From NCBI RefSeq assembly GCF_001428005.1, contig NZ_LMSB01000045.1, positions 208,229 to 272,228 on the forward strand: a DNA stretch of 64,000 nt. The letters are read 5' to 3'. Position 1 is the first letter of the stretch; every line of letters starts with the position of its first letter. A program made the position numbers and the translations under genes. Under the pieces are notes generated by a model. That model saw only the letters and a list, made by a program, of their open reading frames with translations. It had not been told where the DNA came from and ran no database searches. Below, piece after piece: positions 19,231 to 27,774 of the stretch. This stretch comes from Arthrobacter sp. Soil736. GTDB lineage: Bacteria > Actinomycetota > Actinomycetes > Actinomycetales > Micrococcaceae.

Positions 19231-19561
19231 GCGAAACCACCCCGGCAAAAGCTCCTCCGGCGACCCTGGCAAAAGACACGGCGCTCCGGGCGTCTCAGCC
19301 GAAAATGGTGACGGCGGTTACAACGCTGGAATTGCCGTCTTTAGCTACATTATTGGCGGAATCATCGTCTGGAGTTTGATAGGGTGGGGACTGGATTATC
19401 TGTGGGGAACCCGCTGGATTGTGCTCCTAGGCGCTCTGCTTGGAGCTGCGGGAGGGTTCTATCTGTCCCATATGCACGGCCTCACCAGTTCAAGAAATAC
19501 AGCTGGCGGGAACAGTGCAGCCAGCGGCCCGTCTGAGGATGGGAACAGTAATGCCAAATAA
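19223..19561 (+). CDS. AtpZ/AtpI-family small membrane protein
   Basis: A 112-residue protein with a polar N-terminus rich in Gly, Ser and Lys, then two hydrophobic helices (about 37-55 and 64-84). The glycine-rich pair with LDYLWGTRW between them matches the AtpZ family (F1Fo-ATPase accessory proteins suggested to take part in Mg2+/Ca2+ handling or rotor assembly). It overlaps the preceding gene by 8 nt and lies 81 nt before atpB. Having both an AtpI-like and an AtpZ-like gene suggests two assembly helpers. Confidence 0.7.
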   Translation: MSKRNHPGKSSSGDPGKRHGAPGVSAENGDGGYNAGIAVFSYIIGGIIVWSLIGWGLDYLWGTRWIVLLGALLGAAGGFYLSHMHGLTSSRNTAGGNSAASGPSEDGNSNAK

Positions 19562-19642
19562 TTTTACGAGGGGGAGGGCAAGCATGAAGCGCGCCGGAAC
19601 CCGACCAACGCCCAACGATGGACACTGCAGAGAGGAAACGCG

Positions 19643-20443
19643 TTGATCGCGCTTGCGCTCCCGGCCCAAAATTCAGGAGAGTTCACTCCTCCTGGAATTG
19701 AAGAAATGCACCTGCCGGCAATCCTGCCGTGGGGTGCGGCAGACGGATTCTCCAAGCAGATGCTGCTGGTAATCCTGTCCGTCGTCATTATCGCTACATT
19801 CTTTCTGCTAGCTGCGCGGAAGCAGCAGCTGGTTCCTGGCAAGCTGCAGTTCGCGGGTGAGATGGCCTATGGCTTCGTCCGCAACAGCATCGCCAAGGAC
19901 ATCATCGGCGGCAGAGACTTCATGAAGTACGTCCCGCTGCTGTTCAGCCTGTTCTTCTTCATCCTGGTGAACAACATCTACGGCGCGATCCCCGTGATCC
20001 AGCTCCCGAGCTTCTCCCACGTTGGCGGCGCGTACGTGCTGGCCGTCATCGTGTACATCACCTGGATCGGCATCGGCATCCAGAAGAACGGCCTGCGGTA
20101 CTTCAAGCTCGCCACCGTGCCGTCCGGAGTGCCGGTGTACATCCTTCCGATCGTTATCCCGATCGAGATCATCTCCAACTTCCTGGTCCGTCCGGTTACG
20201 CACAGCCTCCGTCTGTTTGCCACCATGCTGGCCGGCCACCTGATCGTCATGATCGCCGGTTCAGGAATCGAATTCCTCGTCATGCAGGAAAACGTTCTGC
20301 TCAAGGGCACCTCTGTTCTGGTCCTTGCCGGCGCGATCGCCATGTACATGCTCGAAGCGCTCATCATGGCGCTGCAGGCCTATGTCTTCACCCTGCTGAC
20401 GGCAATCTACATCGAAGGCGCACTCCACGCCGACAGCCACTAG
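19643..20443 (+). CDS. atpB: ATP synthase Fo subunit a
   Basis: A 266-residue membrane protein that forms the two proton half-channels next to the c-ring. The essential arginine is R190 in THSLRLFATM. Five or six hydrophobic helices are visible, ending in an ALIMALQAYVFTLLTAIYI segment that is typical of the last helix. Translation most likely starts at TTG (19643), which has GAGGAAA at the right distance. It is the first core gene of the atp operon. Confidence 0.95.
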   Translation: MIALALPAQNSGEFTPPGIEEMHLPAILPWGAADGFSKQMLLVILSVVIIATFFLLAARKQQLVPGKLQFAGEMAYGFVRNSIAKDIIGGRDFMKYVPLLFSLFFFILVNNIYGAIPVIQLPSFSHVGGAYVLAVIVYITWIGIGIQKNGLRYFKLATVPSGVPVYILPIVIPIEIISNFLVRPVTHSLRLFATMLAGHLIVMIAGSGIEFLVMQENVLLKGTSVLVLAGAIAMYMLEALIMALQAYVFTLLTAIYIEGALHADSH

Positions 20444-20523
20444 GCACCCCACAAACTTCCCCTCACGGGGATGAAGCAACCCAAACAACCTGCCACAGAG
20501 ATGGCATCTTGAAAGGAAGAAAA

Positions 20524-20742
20524 ATGGAAGGCTCCATCAACGGCTCCCTCAACCTCATCGGCTACGGCCTCTCCGCCATCGGCGGTGGTATCGGTGTGGG
20601 TCTCGTGTTCGCCGCTTACATCAACGGTGTGGCACGTCAGCCGGAAGCACAGCGCGTTCTGCAGCCGATCGCATTCCTCGGCCTTGCGCTGACTGAAGCC
20701 CTCGCCATCCTGGGTCTGGTCTTCGCTTTCGTTCTCAAGTAA
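20524..20742 (+). CDS. atpE: ATP synthase Fo subunit c
   Basis: A 72-residue hairpin that makes up the proton-driven c-ring. The ion-binding carboxylate is E58 in ALTEALA, in the second helix. The polar loop holds R38-Q39-P40, and the first helix has the glycine series G20-G22, G24 and G26. The second helix lacks the extra sodium-site residues, so it should be proton-coupled. ATG at 20524 follows GAAAGGAAG closely; an in-frame TTG upstream would add five lysine-rich residues and is rejected. Confidence 0.96.
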   Translation: MEGSINGSLNLIGYGLSAIGGGIGVGLVFAAYINGVARQPEAQRVLQPIAFLGLALTEALAILGLVFAFVLK

Positions 20743-20795
20743 ACCTTCAGAACCAAGCGCACATTCAGAACCGAGTAGATAAGGACGGGTGAAAT

Positions 20796-21347
20796 ATGAA
20801 TCAGCTGATCATCTCAGCCGCCACCGCCGAGGCGGCTAACCCGCTCGTTCCCAATCCCTGGGAAATGGGCGTCGTCCTCGCCGGCTTTGCTGTCCTCTTT
20901 TTCATCGTGGTCAAGTTTGTTGTCCCGATGTTCGAGAAGACGTTCGCAGAGCGTGCCGAGGCCATTGAGGGCGGCATCGCCAAGGCCGAGCAGGCGCAGG
21001 CTGAGGCTTCCGCCGCACTCGAAGAGTACAGGCAGCAGCTCACCGAGGCCCGTGCCGAAGCCAACCGCATCCGCGAGGAAGCCCGTGCCGAAGGCGCCCT
21101 GATCCTTGCGGAGCTGAAGGAGAAGGCTGCATCCGAGTCTGCGCGCATCACTGCGCAGGCACACGTGCAGATCGAATCCGAGCGCCAGGCCGCAGTAGTG
21201 GCCCTGCGTTCAGAGGTGGGCACCCTTGCCACCACGCTGGCTGGCCGCATCGTTGGCGAGTCCCTTGAGGACGACGCGCGCGCGGCACGTGTTGTTGACC
21301 GCTTCCTGGCTGATCTGGAGACCCAGAACGCAGGTGTAGCAAAGTAA
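20796..21347 (+). CDS. atpF: ATP synthase Fo subunit b
   Basis: A 183-residue stator subunit. One hydrophobic helix (about 22-45, with PWEMGVVLAGFAVLFFIVV) anchors a long charged coiled-coil rich in Ala, Glu and Arg that reaches the F1 head and binds the delta subunit. The stop codon TAA overlaps the atpH start by one base (TAATG), so the two are coupled. Confidence 0.95.
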   Translation: MNQLIISAATAEAANPLVPNPWEMGVVLAGFAVLFFIVVKFVVPMFEKTFAERAEAIEGGIAKAEQAQAEASAALEEYRQQLTEARAEANRIREEARAEGALILAELKEKAASESARITAQAHVQIESERQAAVVALRSEVGTLATTLAGRIVGESLEDDARAARVVDRFLADLETQNAGVAK

Positions 21348-22174
21348 TGGCAGGTGTATCGAGCGAATCGCTGACCAAAGCGCTGACCGAACTGGAGGCC
21401 AAGCTTCCATTTGCATCGCTGCAGTTGGCAAAGGAACTCTTCGGAATCCTGGGAGCGATAGACAGCTCGGCTGGCCTGCGCCGCGCCCTGACTGACCCGT
21501 CCCGTAGCGGTGACGAAAAGTCGGCGCTGATCAGGAAACTGTTCGGCGGAAAAGTCTCCGCTGAGGCTGCGGACATCGCGGCCGGGCTGGCCAGCTCACG
21601 CTGGGCATCGGCGCGAGACATCGGCGATGCACTCGAGACGCTTGCCGCGACGGTAGTAATTGCCGTCGCAGAAAACAAGTCGGCCGTTTCTGCCTCCGGA
21701 ATCACGGGGCTGGAAGAACTCGAGAACGATCTGTTCTCCTTCAACCAGGCCGTGGCGTCCAACCACGAGGTGCAGCGTGCTCTGTCTGAACCGCAGGCCA
21801 GCGCCGCAGCAAAGATTGCCCTGGCGGCGAGGCTGGTTCCTGGCGCAAGCGAGGAAGCCAAAGTCCTCACCGGCCAGGCAGTGTCGCAGCCACGTGGCCT
21901 CAAGCCCACCAAGCTCGTCGGCCGTTTCGCCGAGCTTGCCGCCAAGCGCCAGCAGCGGTGGATTGCAACGGTCAGTGTCACGCGTCCCGTCACGGAGACG
22001 CAGGCCAGCCGTCTGCAGGCAGGGCTCAACTCCCTCTACGGGCGAGAGCTCAAGATCAACACCACTGTTGATCCGACGCTGATCGGTGGAATCCGCGTGC
22101 AGGTTGGTGACGAAGTGCTCGACGCTTCCGTCATCACCCGCCTGTTGGAGCTTCGCCGCCAACTGGCCGGCTAG
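21347..22174 (+). CDS. atpH: ATP synthase F1 subunit delta
   Basis: A 275-residue stator protein that joins the top of F1 to subunit b. It is longer than the about 177-residue enterobacterial form, as is usual in Actinobacteria, because of extra helical sequence in the first 90 residues. The conserved C-terminal domain reads INTTVDPTLIGGIRVQVGDE, a clear family signature. The ATG overlaps the atpF stop. Unlike in mycobacteria, it is not fused to a second b-like segment. Confidence 0.95.
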   Translation: MAGVSSESLTKALTELEAKLPFASLQLAKELFGILGAIDSSAGLRRALTDPSRSGDEKSALIRKLFGGKVSAEAADIAAGLASSRWASARDIGDALETLAATVVIAVAENKSAVSASGITGLEELENDLFSFNQAVASNHEVQRALSEPQASAAAKIALAARLVPGASEEAKVLTGQAVSQPRGLKPTKLVGRFAELAAKRQQRWIATVSVTRPVTETQASRLQAGLNSLYGRELKINTTVDPTLIGGIRVQVGDEVLDASVITRLLELRRQLAG

Positions 22175-22209
22175 CCGGACAAGCACAACTTAACTGATAG
22201 AAACCCCGG

Positions 22210-22228
22210 TCATCGTGAGCAACGATGA
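22210..22228 (+). other. short hairpin before atpA
   Basis: TCATCGT (22210-22216) and ACGATGA (22222-22228) make a perfect 7-bp stem with the loop GAGCA, about 30 nt before the atpA ATG. It may shape translation of atpA or mark an mRNA processing site. No U-run follows. Confidence 0.35.
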
Positions 22229-22257
22229 TCACGAAAACAGGAGAGCAGGGACTGCAG

Positions 22258-23895
22258 ATGGCCGAATTGACCATCAACGCCGACGACGTCCGTATTGCGT
22301 TGAACGAGTTCGCGGCGTCCTACGAACCCGGAAACGCAGAGCGCGTAGAGGTCGGCCGTGTGACCACCGCAGGTGACGGCATCGCCCGTGTTGAGGGCCT
22401 TCCCTCGGTCATGGCGAACGAGTTGCTTCGTTTCGAAGACGGCACGCTGGGCCTCGCCCAGAACCTCGACGTCCGCGAGATCGGTGTCATCATCCTCGGT
22501 GATTTCACGGGCATCGAAGAAGGCCAGGAAGTGCACCGCACCGGACAGGTTCTGTCCGTACCGGTCGGCGACGCGTTCCTAGGCCGTGTGGTTGACCCGC
22601 TGGGCGTGCCCATCGATGACCTCGGCGAGATCAAGGCCGAGACCACCCGTGCCCTGGAGCTCCAGGCACCTGGCGTGACGCAGCGTAAGTCTGTGCACGA
22701 GCCGATGCAGACCGGCCTGAAGGCAATCGACGCCATGATCCCGATCGGCCGTGGCCAGCGCCAGCTGATCATTGGTGACCGCCAGACCGGCAAGTCCGCA
22801 ATTGCCATTGACACCATCATCAACCAGAAGGCCAACTGGGCTTCCGGTGACGTGAAGAAGCAGGTTCGCTGCGTTTACGTGGCAATCGGCCAGAAGGCGT
22901 CGACCATCGCCGCCATCCGCCAGACGCTCGAGGACAACGGCGCGCTGGAATACACCACGATTGTTGCCTCCCCGGCTTCTGACCCCGCTGGCTTCAAGTA
23001 CCTGGCACCCTACGCAGGTTCCGCCATCGGCCAGCACTGGATGTACGGCGGCAAGCACGTCCTCATCGTGTTCGATGACCTCTCCAAGCAGGCCGAGGCC
23101 TACCGTGCAGTGTCCCTGCTGCTCCGCCGTCCGCCGGGACGTGAAGCCTACCCGGGTGACGTGTTCTACTTGCACTCCCGCCTGCTGGAGCGTTGCGCGA
23201 AGCTCTCCGACGAGCTCGGCGCGGGCTCGATGACCGGCCTGCCGCTCGTCGAAACCAAGGCAAACGACGTCTCTGCCTACATCCCGACCAACGTGATCTC
23301 CATTACCGATGGCCAGATCTTCCTGCAGTCGGATCTCTTCAACGCCAACCAGCGTCCTGCTGTTGACGTTGGCGTCTCGGTGTCCCGAGTCGGCGGCGCC
23401 GCACAGGTCAAGTCGATGAAGAAGGTCTCCGGTACCTTGAAGCTGGACCTTGCACAGTACCGCGACATGCAGGCATTCGCGATGTTCGCATCGGACCTCG
23501 ATGCCGCATCCCGCCAGCAGCTGACCCGTGGTGCACGCCTGATGGAACTGCTCAAGCAGGGCCAGTACTCGCCGTTCCCGGTCGAGAACCAGGTTGTGTC
23601 CATCTGGGCAGGAACGCAGGGCTACCTGGATGAAGTCCCGGTTGAGGACATCAGCCGCTTCGAGTCCGAGTTCCTGGAGCACCTGAAGCACAAGTCCTCC
23701 ATCCTCACCACGCTGGCGCAGACCAACGTTCTGGACGATGACACCGCAGAAGCACTGAAGACCGCGATCGTGGACTTCAAGAAGGGCTTCTTCGGCGAGG
23801 GAGACAACCATCTGGTAGGTGCCGGCCACGAGGAGCATGATGCTATCTCCGAGGGCCAGGTCGACCAGGAAAAAATCGTCAGGCAGAAGCGCTAG
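22258..23895 (+). CDS. atpA: ATP synthase F1 subunit alpha
   Basis: A 545-residue nucleotide-binding subunit of the F1 hexamer, with the non-catalytic sites. The P-loop reads GDRQTGKSA near residue 172, and the arginine finger region lies in ISITDGQIFLQSDLF followed by RPAVDVGVSVSRVGG. The chosen start is ATG at 22258, with CAGGG 7 nt before it; an in-frame ATG 33 nt upstream would add an unlikely MITKTGEQGLQ stretch. The C-terminus has a short acidic tail typical of actinobacterial AtpA. Confidence 0.97.
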   Translation: MAELTINADDVRIALNEFAASYEPGNAERVEVGRVTTAGDGIARVEGLPSVMANELLRFEDGTLGLAQNLDVREIGVIILGDFTGIEEGQEVHRTGQVLSVPVGDAFLGRVVDPLGVPIDDLGEIKAETTRALELQAPGVTQRKSVHEPMQTGLKAIDAMIPIGRGQRQLIIGDRQTGKSAIAIDTIINQKANWASGDVKKQVRCVYVAIGQKASTIAAIRQTLEDNGALEYTTIVASPASDPAGFKYLAPYAGSAIGQHWMYGGKHVLIVFDDLSKQAEAYRAVSLLLRRPPGREAYPGDVFYLHSRLLERCAKLSDELGAGSMTGLPLVETKANDVSAYIPTNVISITDGQIFLQSDLFNANQRPAVDVGVSVSRVGGAAQVKSMKKVSGTLKLDLAQYRDMQAFAMFASDLDAASRQQLTRGARLMELLKQGQYSPFPVENQVVSIWAGTQGYLDEVPVEDISRFESEFLEHLKHKSSILTTLAQTNVLDDDTAEALKTAIVDFKKGFFGEGDNHLVGAGHEEHDAISEGQVDQEKIVRQKR

Positions 23896-23906
23896 TTTCG
23901 CTGGCA

Positions 23907-23942
23907 GGGACTGCCGGACCCATTCGTGGTCCCGGCAGTCCC
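23907..23942 (+). other. hairpin between atpA and atpG
   Basis: GGGACTGCCGG (23907-23917) pairs perfectly with CCGGCAGTCCC (23932-23942), and the stem continues through ACC/GGT past a one-base bulge. It fills most of the 76-nt gap between atpA and atpG. There is no U-run. A processing or stability element that sets alpha:gamma output is plausible, since alpha is needed at three copies and gamma at one. Confidence 0.5.
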
Positions 23943-23971
23943 GGCCATCGGGATCTTAGGAAAGGATAAGT

Positions 23972-24862
23972 ATGGGAGCCCAGATTCGGGTCTACCGCCA
24001 GAAGATCGCCTCGACGACGTCGATGCGCAAGATCTTCAAGGCGATGGAACTGATCGCTACCTCGCGCATCGGCAAGGCCCGCGCACGCGTAGCAGCTTCA
24101 CTGCCTTACGCGAACGCAATTACCCGCGCCGTTTCTGCTGTCGCAAGCCAGAGCGAAATCGACCACCCTTTGACCACCGAGCCGGAGAAAATCCGCCGCG
24201 CCGCAGTCTTGGTAATCACCTCGGACCGTGGCTTGGCAGGTTCTTACTCCGCGAGCGTGCTGAAGCAGGCGGAAGGCTTGAACGAACTGCTCCGCGCCGA
24301 AGGCAAGGAAGTCAAGACGTACCTGGTTGGCCGCAAGGCACAGGCGTACTTCGACTTCCGGGGCCGCCCCTACGGGCGGGTCTGGACCGGCGGCACTGAT
24401 GCACCGGAGTTTGCCACGGCGCAGGAAATCGGCACGGCATTGCTGGAGGACTTCGCAACGGACTTTGCGGAGGACGGTGTGGATGAAATCCACGTCGTTT
24501 ACACCCGCTTCAAGTCCATGGTGACTCAGGAGCCGACGGTCATCCGTCTTCTTCCGCTCGAAGTTGTGGAAGAGCAGGCCGCTTCCGAATCGGAGCTGCT
24601 GCCCTTGTACGAATTCGAACCGGAGCCGGAGCAGGTCCTCGATGCCCTGCTGCCCCGGTACATCGAAGCGCGGATTTTCGCGGCCATGCTGCAGGCAGCG
24701 GCTTCCGAGCTCGCATCGCGCCAGCGGGCCATGAAGTCTGCCGGCGACAACGCCACGGACCTCATCAAGAAGTACACGCGTCTGCGCAACACCGCCCGCC
24801 AGGCTGAGATTACGCAGGAGCTTTCCGAAATCGTGGCCGGCGCCGACGCTCTCGCGTCGTAG
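23972..24862 (+). CDS. atpG: ATP synthase F1 subunit gamma
   Basis: A 296-residue central shaft of F1. The N-terminal helix has TTSMRKIFKAMELIATSRI and the C-terminal helix AAASELASRQRAMKSAGDNA, which together form the rotating coiled coil. VITSDRGLAGSYSASV near residue 85 is the conserved Rossmann-like part. An acidic loop around residues 205-225 is longer than in E. coli, as in other Actinobacteria. AGGAAAGG precedes the ATG. Confidence 0.95.
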   Translation: MGAQIRVYRQKIASTTSMRKIFKAMELIATSRIGKARARVAASLPYANAITRAVSAVASQSEIDHPLTTEPEKIRRAAVLVITSDRGLAGSYSASVLKQAEGLNELLRAEGKEVKTYLVGRKAQAYFDFRGRPYGRVWTGGTDAPEFATAQEIGTALLEDFATDFAEDGVDEIHVVYTRFKSMVTQEPTVIRLLPLEVVEEQAASESELLPLYEFEPEPEQVLDALLPRYIEARIFAAMLQAAASELASRQRAMKSAGDNATDLIKKYTRLRNTARQAEITQELSEIVAGADALAS

Positions 24863-24943
24863 CTGGACGGTTCCGGATCCAGCTTTACCTGCACCAAAAG
24901 ATAAACTTAACCCCCACGCCATCTACTGAGTGAAGTGAGAGAG

Positions 24944-26398
24944 ATGACTGCCACCGCTACCGAACACGTAGCCGCAACGTCCGGTGCTACCGGCCGCATT
25001 GCACGTGTTATTGGCCCGGTTGTCGACGTCGAATTCCCGGCTGACGCAATCCCCTCGATTTACAACGCACTCACCACCGAGATTACTCTCAACGGTGAGA
25101 CCAAGACCGTCACGTTCGAGGTTGCCCTGCACCTGGGTGACAACCTCATTCGCGCCATCGCCCTGCAGGCTACCGACGGACTCGTCCGCGGCACCAACGT
25201 GGTGGACACCGGCTCGCCGATCACCGTTCCCGTCGGCGACGGCGTCAAGGGCCACATCTTCAACGTCCTCGGCAAGCCGCTTGACGTTGACGAGTCCGAG
25301 ATCCAGGCTTCGGACCACTGGTCAATCCACCGCAAGGCACCGTCTTTCGCATCGCTTGAAGGCCAGACGGAAATGCTGGAGACCGGCATCAAGGTCATCG
25401 ACCTTCTGACCCCCTACATCAAGGGTGGAAAGATTGGCCTGTTCGGCGGCGCCGGTGTCGGCAAGACCGTTCTGATCCAGGAAATGATCACCCGCGTTGC
25501 CCGCAACTTCGGTGGTACCTCCGTGTTCGCCGGTGTCGGCGAGCGTACCCGTGAAGGAAACGACCTCTGGGTTGAAATGGAAGAGGCCGGTGTTCTGAAG
25601 GACACCGCCCTGGTGTTCGGCCAGATGGACGAGCCGCCGGGAACGCGTCTGCGCGTTGCCTTGTCCGCCCTGACCATGGCGGAGTACTTCCGCGATGTGC
25701 AGAAGCAGGACGTGCTGTTGTTCATCGACAACATCTTCCGCTTCACTCAGGCAGGTTCCGAGGTTTCCACCCTTCTCGGCCGCATGCCGTCCGCTGTGGG
25801 CTACCAGCCGAACCTTGCCGACGAGATGGGTCTCCTCCAGGAGCGCATCACGTCCACCAAGGGCCACTCCATCACCTCGATGCAGGCCATCTACGTTCCC
25901 GCGGATGACTACACCGACCCGGCACCGGCCACCACGTTCGCACACCTCGACGCGACCACGGAACTTTCCCGTGAAATCGCCTCCCGTGGCCTGTACCCGG
26001 CCGTGGACCCGCTGACGTCGACGTCCCGAATCCTGGACCCGCAGTACATCGGCAAGGACCACTACAACACGGCCGTCCGTGTGAAGCAGATCCTGCAGAA
26101 GAATAAGGAACTCCAGGACATCATCGCCATCCTTGGTGTTGACGAACTGTCCGAGGAAGACAAGATCGTCGTGTCGCGTGCACGCCGCATCCAGCAGTTC
26201 CTCTCGCAGAACACCTACACCGCCAAGCAGTTCACCGGCGTCGAAGGCTCCACCGTTTCCATCAAGGACACGGTCGAAGGCTTCACCGCCATCTGCGACG
26301 GCGAGCTTGACCACGTTGCAGAGCAGGCGTTCTTCAACGTCGGCGGCCTGGATGACGTTGAGCGCCAGTGGGCCAAGATCCAGGAACAGACCAAGTAA
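24944..26398 (+). CDS. atpD: ATP synthase F1 subunit beta
   Basis: A 484-residue catalytic subunit. Walker A is GGAGVGKT near residue 168, the catalytic glutamate and arginine region is GERTREGNDLW, and Walker B is VLLFIDNIFRF. The DELSEEDK sequence that couples to gamma is present near 405. I take ATG at 24944 as the start, with purine-rich GTGAGAGAG before it; an in-frame GTG three codons earlier is possible. atpC begins 1 nt after the stop. Confidence 0.97.
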   Translation: MTATATEHVAATSGATGRIARVIGPVVDVEFPADAIPSIYNALTTEITLNGETKTVTFEVALHLGDNLIRAIALQATDGLVRGTNVVDTGSPITVPVGDGVKGHIFNVLGKPLDVDESEIQASDHWSIHRKAPSFASLEGQTEMLETGIKVIDLLTPYIKGGKIGLFGGAGVGKTVLIQEMITRVARNFGGTSVFAGVGERTREGNDLWVEMEEAGVLKDTALVFGQMDEPPGTRLRVALSALTMAEYFRDVQKQDVLLFIDNIFRFTQAGSEVSTLLGRMPSAVGYQPNLADEMGLLQERITSTKGHSITSMQAIYVPADDYTDPAPATTFAHLDATTELSREIASRGLYPAVDPLTSTSRILDPQYIGKDHYNTAVRVKQILQKNKELQDIIAILGVDELSEEDKIVVSRARRIQQFLSQNTYTAKQFTGVEGSTVSIKDTVEGFTAICDGELDHVAEQAFFNVGGLDDVERQWAKIQEQTK

Positions 26399-26399
26399 T

Positions 26400-26684
26400 A
26401 TGGCTGAGCTTGAGGTTGAGATTGTCGCGGCGGACCACTTCGTGTGGTCCGGAGCGGCCAAGATGGTCAAGGCCCGCACCAGCGATGGTGAAATCGGAAT
26501 CCTGCCCGGCCACTCGCCCGTGCTGGCGATTTTGGCCGAGGGTGAAATGGCAATCGAGCCTGTTTCCGGTGACCGCATTGCAGTAGTTGTTGACGGCGGA
26601 TTCTTCTCCGTTGACAACAACCGCGTGGTTATTGTTGCTGACAACGCCCAGCTGGGTGACGCGGCCACTGCGGGGATCCGCTAG
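26400..26684 (+). CDS. atpC: ATP synthase F1 subunit epsilon, short form
   Basis: A 94-residue protein consisting only of the N-terminal beta-sandwich that binds gamma and the c-ring. The signature GEIGILPGHSPVLAIL is at about residues 29-44. The protein ends at DNAQLGDAATAGIR, just after the last beta strands, so the C-terminal helical hairpin found in E. coli (about 139 residues in total) and, in shorter form, in mycobacteria (about 121) is missing. The next gene starts only 10 nt after the stop, so no helical domain was lost by a recent frameshift. Inhibition by an extended epsilon C-terminus should therefore be absent. Confidence 0.95.
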   Translation: MAELEVEIVAADHFVWSGAAKMVKARTSDGEIGILPGHSPVLAILAEGEMAIEPVSGDRIAVVVDGGFFSVDNNRVVIVADNAQLGDAATAGIR

Positions 26685-26694
26685 CACGACCTTG

Positions 26695-27126
26695 ATGGAC
26701 GTTACTGGTTTTCCGTTCATCGCAATAGCAGCCGTCTTCGCGTTGCTGATCTTTACGCTGTGCCTTTTCGGGGTGCGCCGCTTCAACCTGCGGCGCGCCC
26801 TGGGCACGGTGGACGCCTCCATTTGCACAGCTGGTAAAAGCTGGCAGATGGGGGTTTGTCGTTATCAGGACAACGAGCTGGAGTGGTTCAAGCTGCTCTC
26901 GCTCAGCGTCCGTCCCCGGCACCGCTTCAAGCGCAGTTCCCTCGAGCTCCTGGGGCGCCGGCAGCCCACGGAGGCTGAGCTGGTCAAGGTCCAGCCGGAC
27001 GTAGTCATCGTTGAACTGCGCTACGAGGGCCAGGACGTCTTCCTGGCGATGAAGTTCGACGCCTACACTGGACTGTCCTCGTGGCTCGAAGCGGGCCCGG
27101 TGATCGGGATCGGCACCTGGCGCTGA
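26695..27126 (+). CDS. DUF2550 membrane-anchored protein
   Basis: A 143-residue protein with one N-terminal hydrophobic helix (about 6-25), then a soluble domain rich in basic residues (SLSVRPRHRFKRSSLELLG) and strands such as VVIVELRYEGQDVFLAMKF. It matches the DUF2550 family, which sits right after atpC in Actinobacteria, including Rv1312 in M. tuberculosis. Its function is unknown. It starts at ATG 10 nt after the atpC stop and is probably part of the same transcript. Confidence 0.8.
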   Translation: MDVTGFPFIAIAAVFALLIFTLCLFGVRRFNLRRALGTVDASICTAGKSWQMGVCRYQDNELEWFKLLSLSVRPRHRFKRSSLELLGRRQPTEAELVKVQPDVVIVELRYEGQDVFLAMKFDAYTGLSSWLEAGPVIGIGTWR

Positions 27127-27208
27127 ACCTGTAACCCCACCATTCTTTCCGGAACATGCGCTTGCCCGTGAATGTTTCAGGTCCTGAAAATATCTATGAC
27201 ACATAAAA

Positions 27209-27240
27209 AATGATCCCCGGCACGAATGCCGAGGATCATT
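27209..27240. terminator. bidirectional terminator between the atp operon and the cold shock gene
   Basis: AATGATCCCCGGCA, loop CGAA, and TGCCGAGGATCATT form a 14-bp stem with one mismatch, which becomes a G-U pair in leftward RNA. It is flanked by A6 on the left, giving a U-run in leftward transcripts, and by TTTGTTT on the right. It fits termination of the cold shock gene and of the atp operon. Confidence 0.85.
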
Positions 27241-27280
27241 TGTTTCAAGGGCAATTCCCGTTAGGGAAGTCCTCGATAAA

Positions 27281-27484
27281 TTAGACCAGCGTTACGCCGG
27301 TGGCCTGGGGGCCCTTGGCGCCCTGACCGATTTCGAACTGAACACGCTGGTTCTCGTCGAGGGTCTTGAAGCCACCCGTCTGGATCTCAGAGTAGTGAAC
27401 GAAGACATCGCCATCGGAGTCATCCGGGGTGATGAAGCCGAAGCCCTTTTCAGCGTTGAACCACTTGACGGTTCCCTGTGCCAT
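27281..27484 (-). CDS. cold shock protein, CspA family
   Basis: A 67-residue single cold-shock domain that binds single-stranded RNA and DNA and melts RNA structure. RNP1 reads KGFGFITP (13-20) and RNP2 reads VFVHYSEI (27-34). The start ATG has GAGGAGAAA-like sequence before it. A terminator lies 41 nt after the stop. The upstream leader is long and AT-rich for this genome, as in cold-inducible csp genes. The high match to the family consensus suggests a major, highly expressed member. Confidence 0.96.
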   Translation of the reverse strand: MAQGTVKWFNAEKGFGFITPDDSDGDVFVHYSEIQTGGFKTLDENQRVQFEIGQGAKGPQATGVTLV

Positions 27485-27774
27485 TTATTTCTCCTCATAA
27501 TGGAACTAAATTAAGGCCAGCACACTTCGTACTGGTCTTGGTCACTCCGCGAGAAGAATCCTGGCCTGCAGCCCCGGTGAGACCGGATATGCGTTGCAGG
27601 AGCTTCGCGCTCGCAACATGTCTTGCGAGCATGAAAAACACCTACACAAAGACTGGTACAAGAATTTCATGACAGTCCGGTCTGGTCAACGGGCAAAACG
27701 CGGAATCGCATAAATTTTGGGCAAATCCAAAGTAAACGCGTGATCACGGACGTCTTGCCTTGCCTGCGGGAGCC
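27485..27774 (-). promoter_or_regulatory. long leader and promoter region of the cold shock gene
   Basis: This 290-nt stretch has no gene. It is clearly richer in A and T than its surroundings. On the minus strand TTGACC (27687-27682) with AATTCT 17 nt later, or TTTACT (27737-27732) with TTATGC 17 nt later, are possible promoters. Either would give a leader of about 170-230 nt, similar to the long regulated leaders of csp genes. The promoter choice is tentative. Confidence 0.4.
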
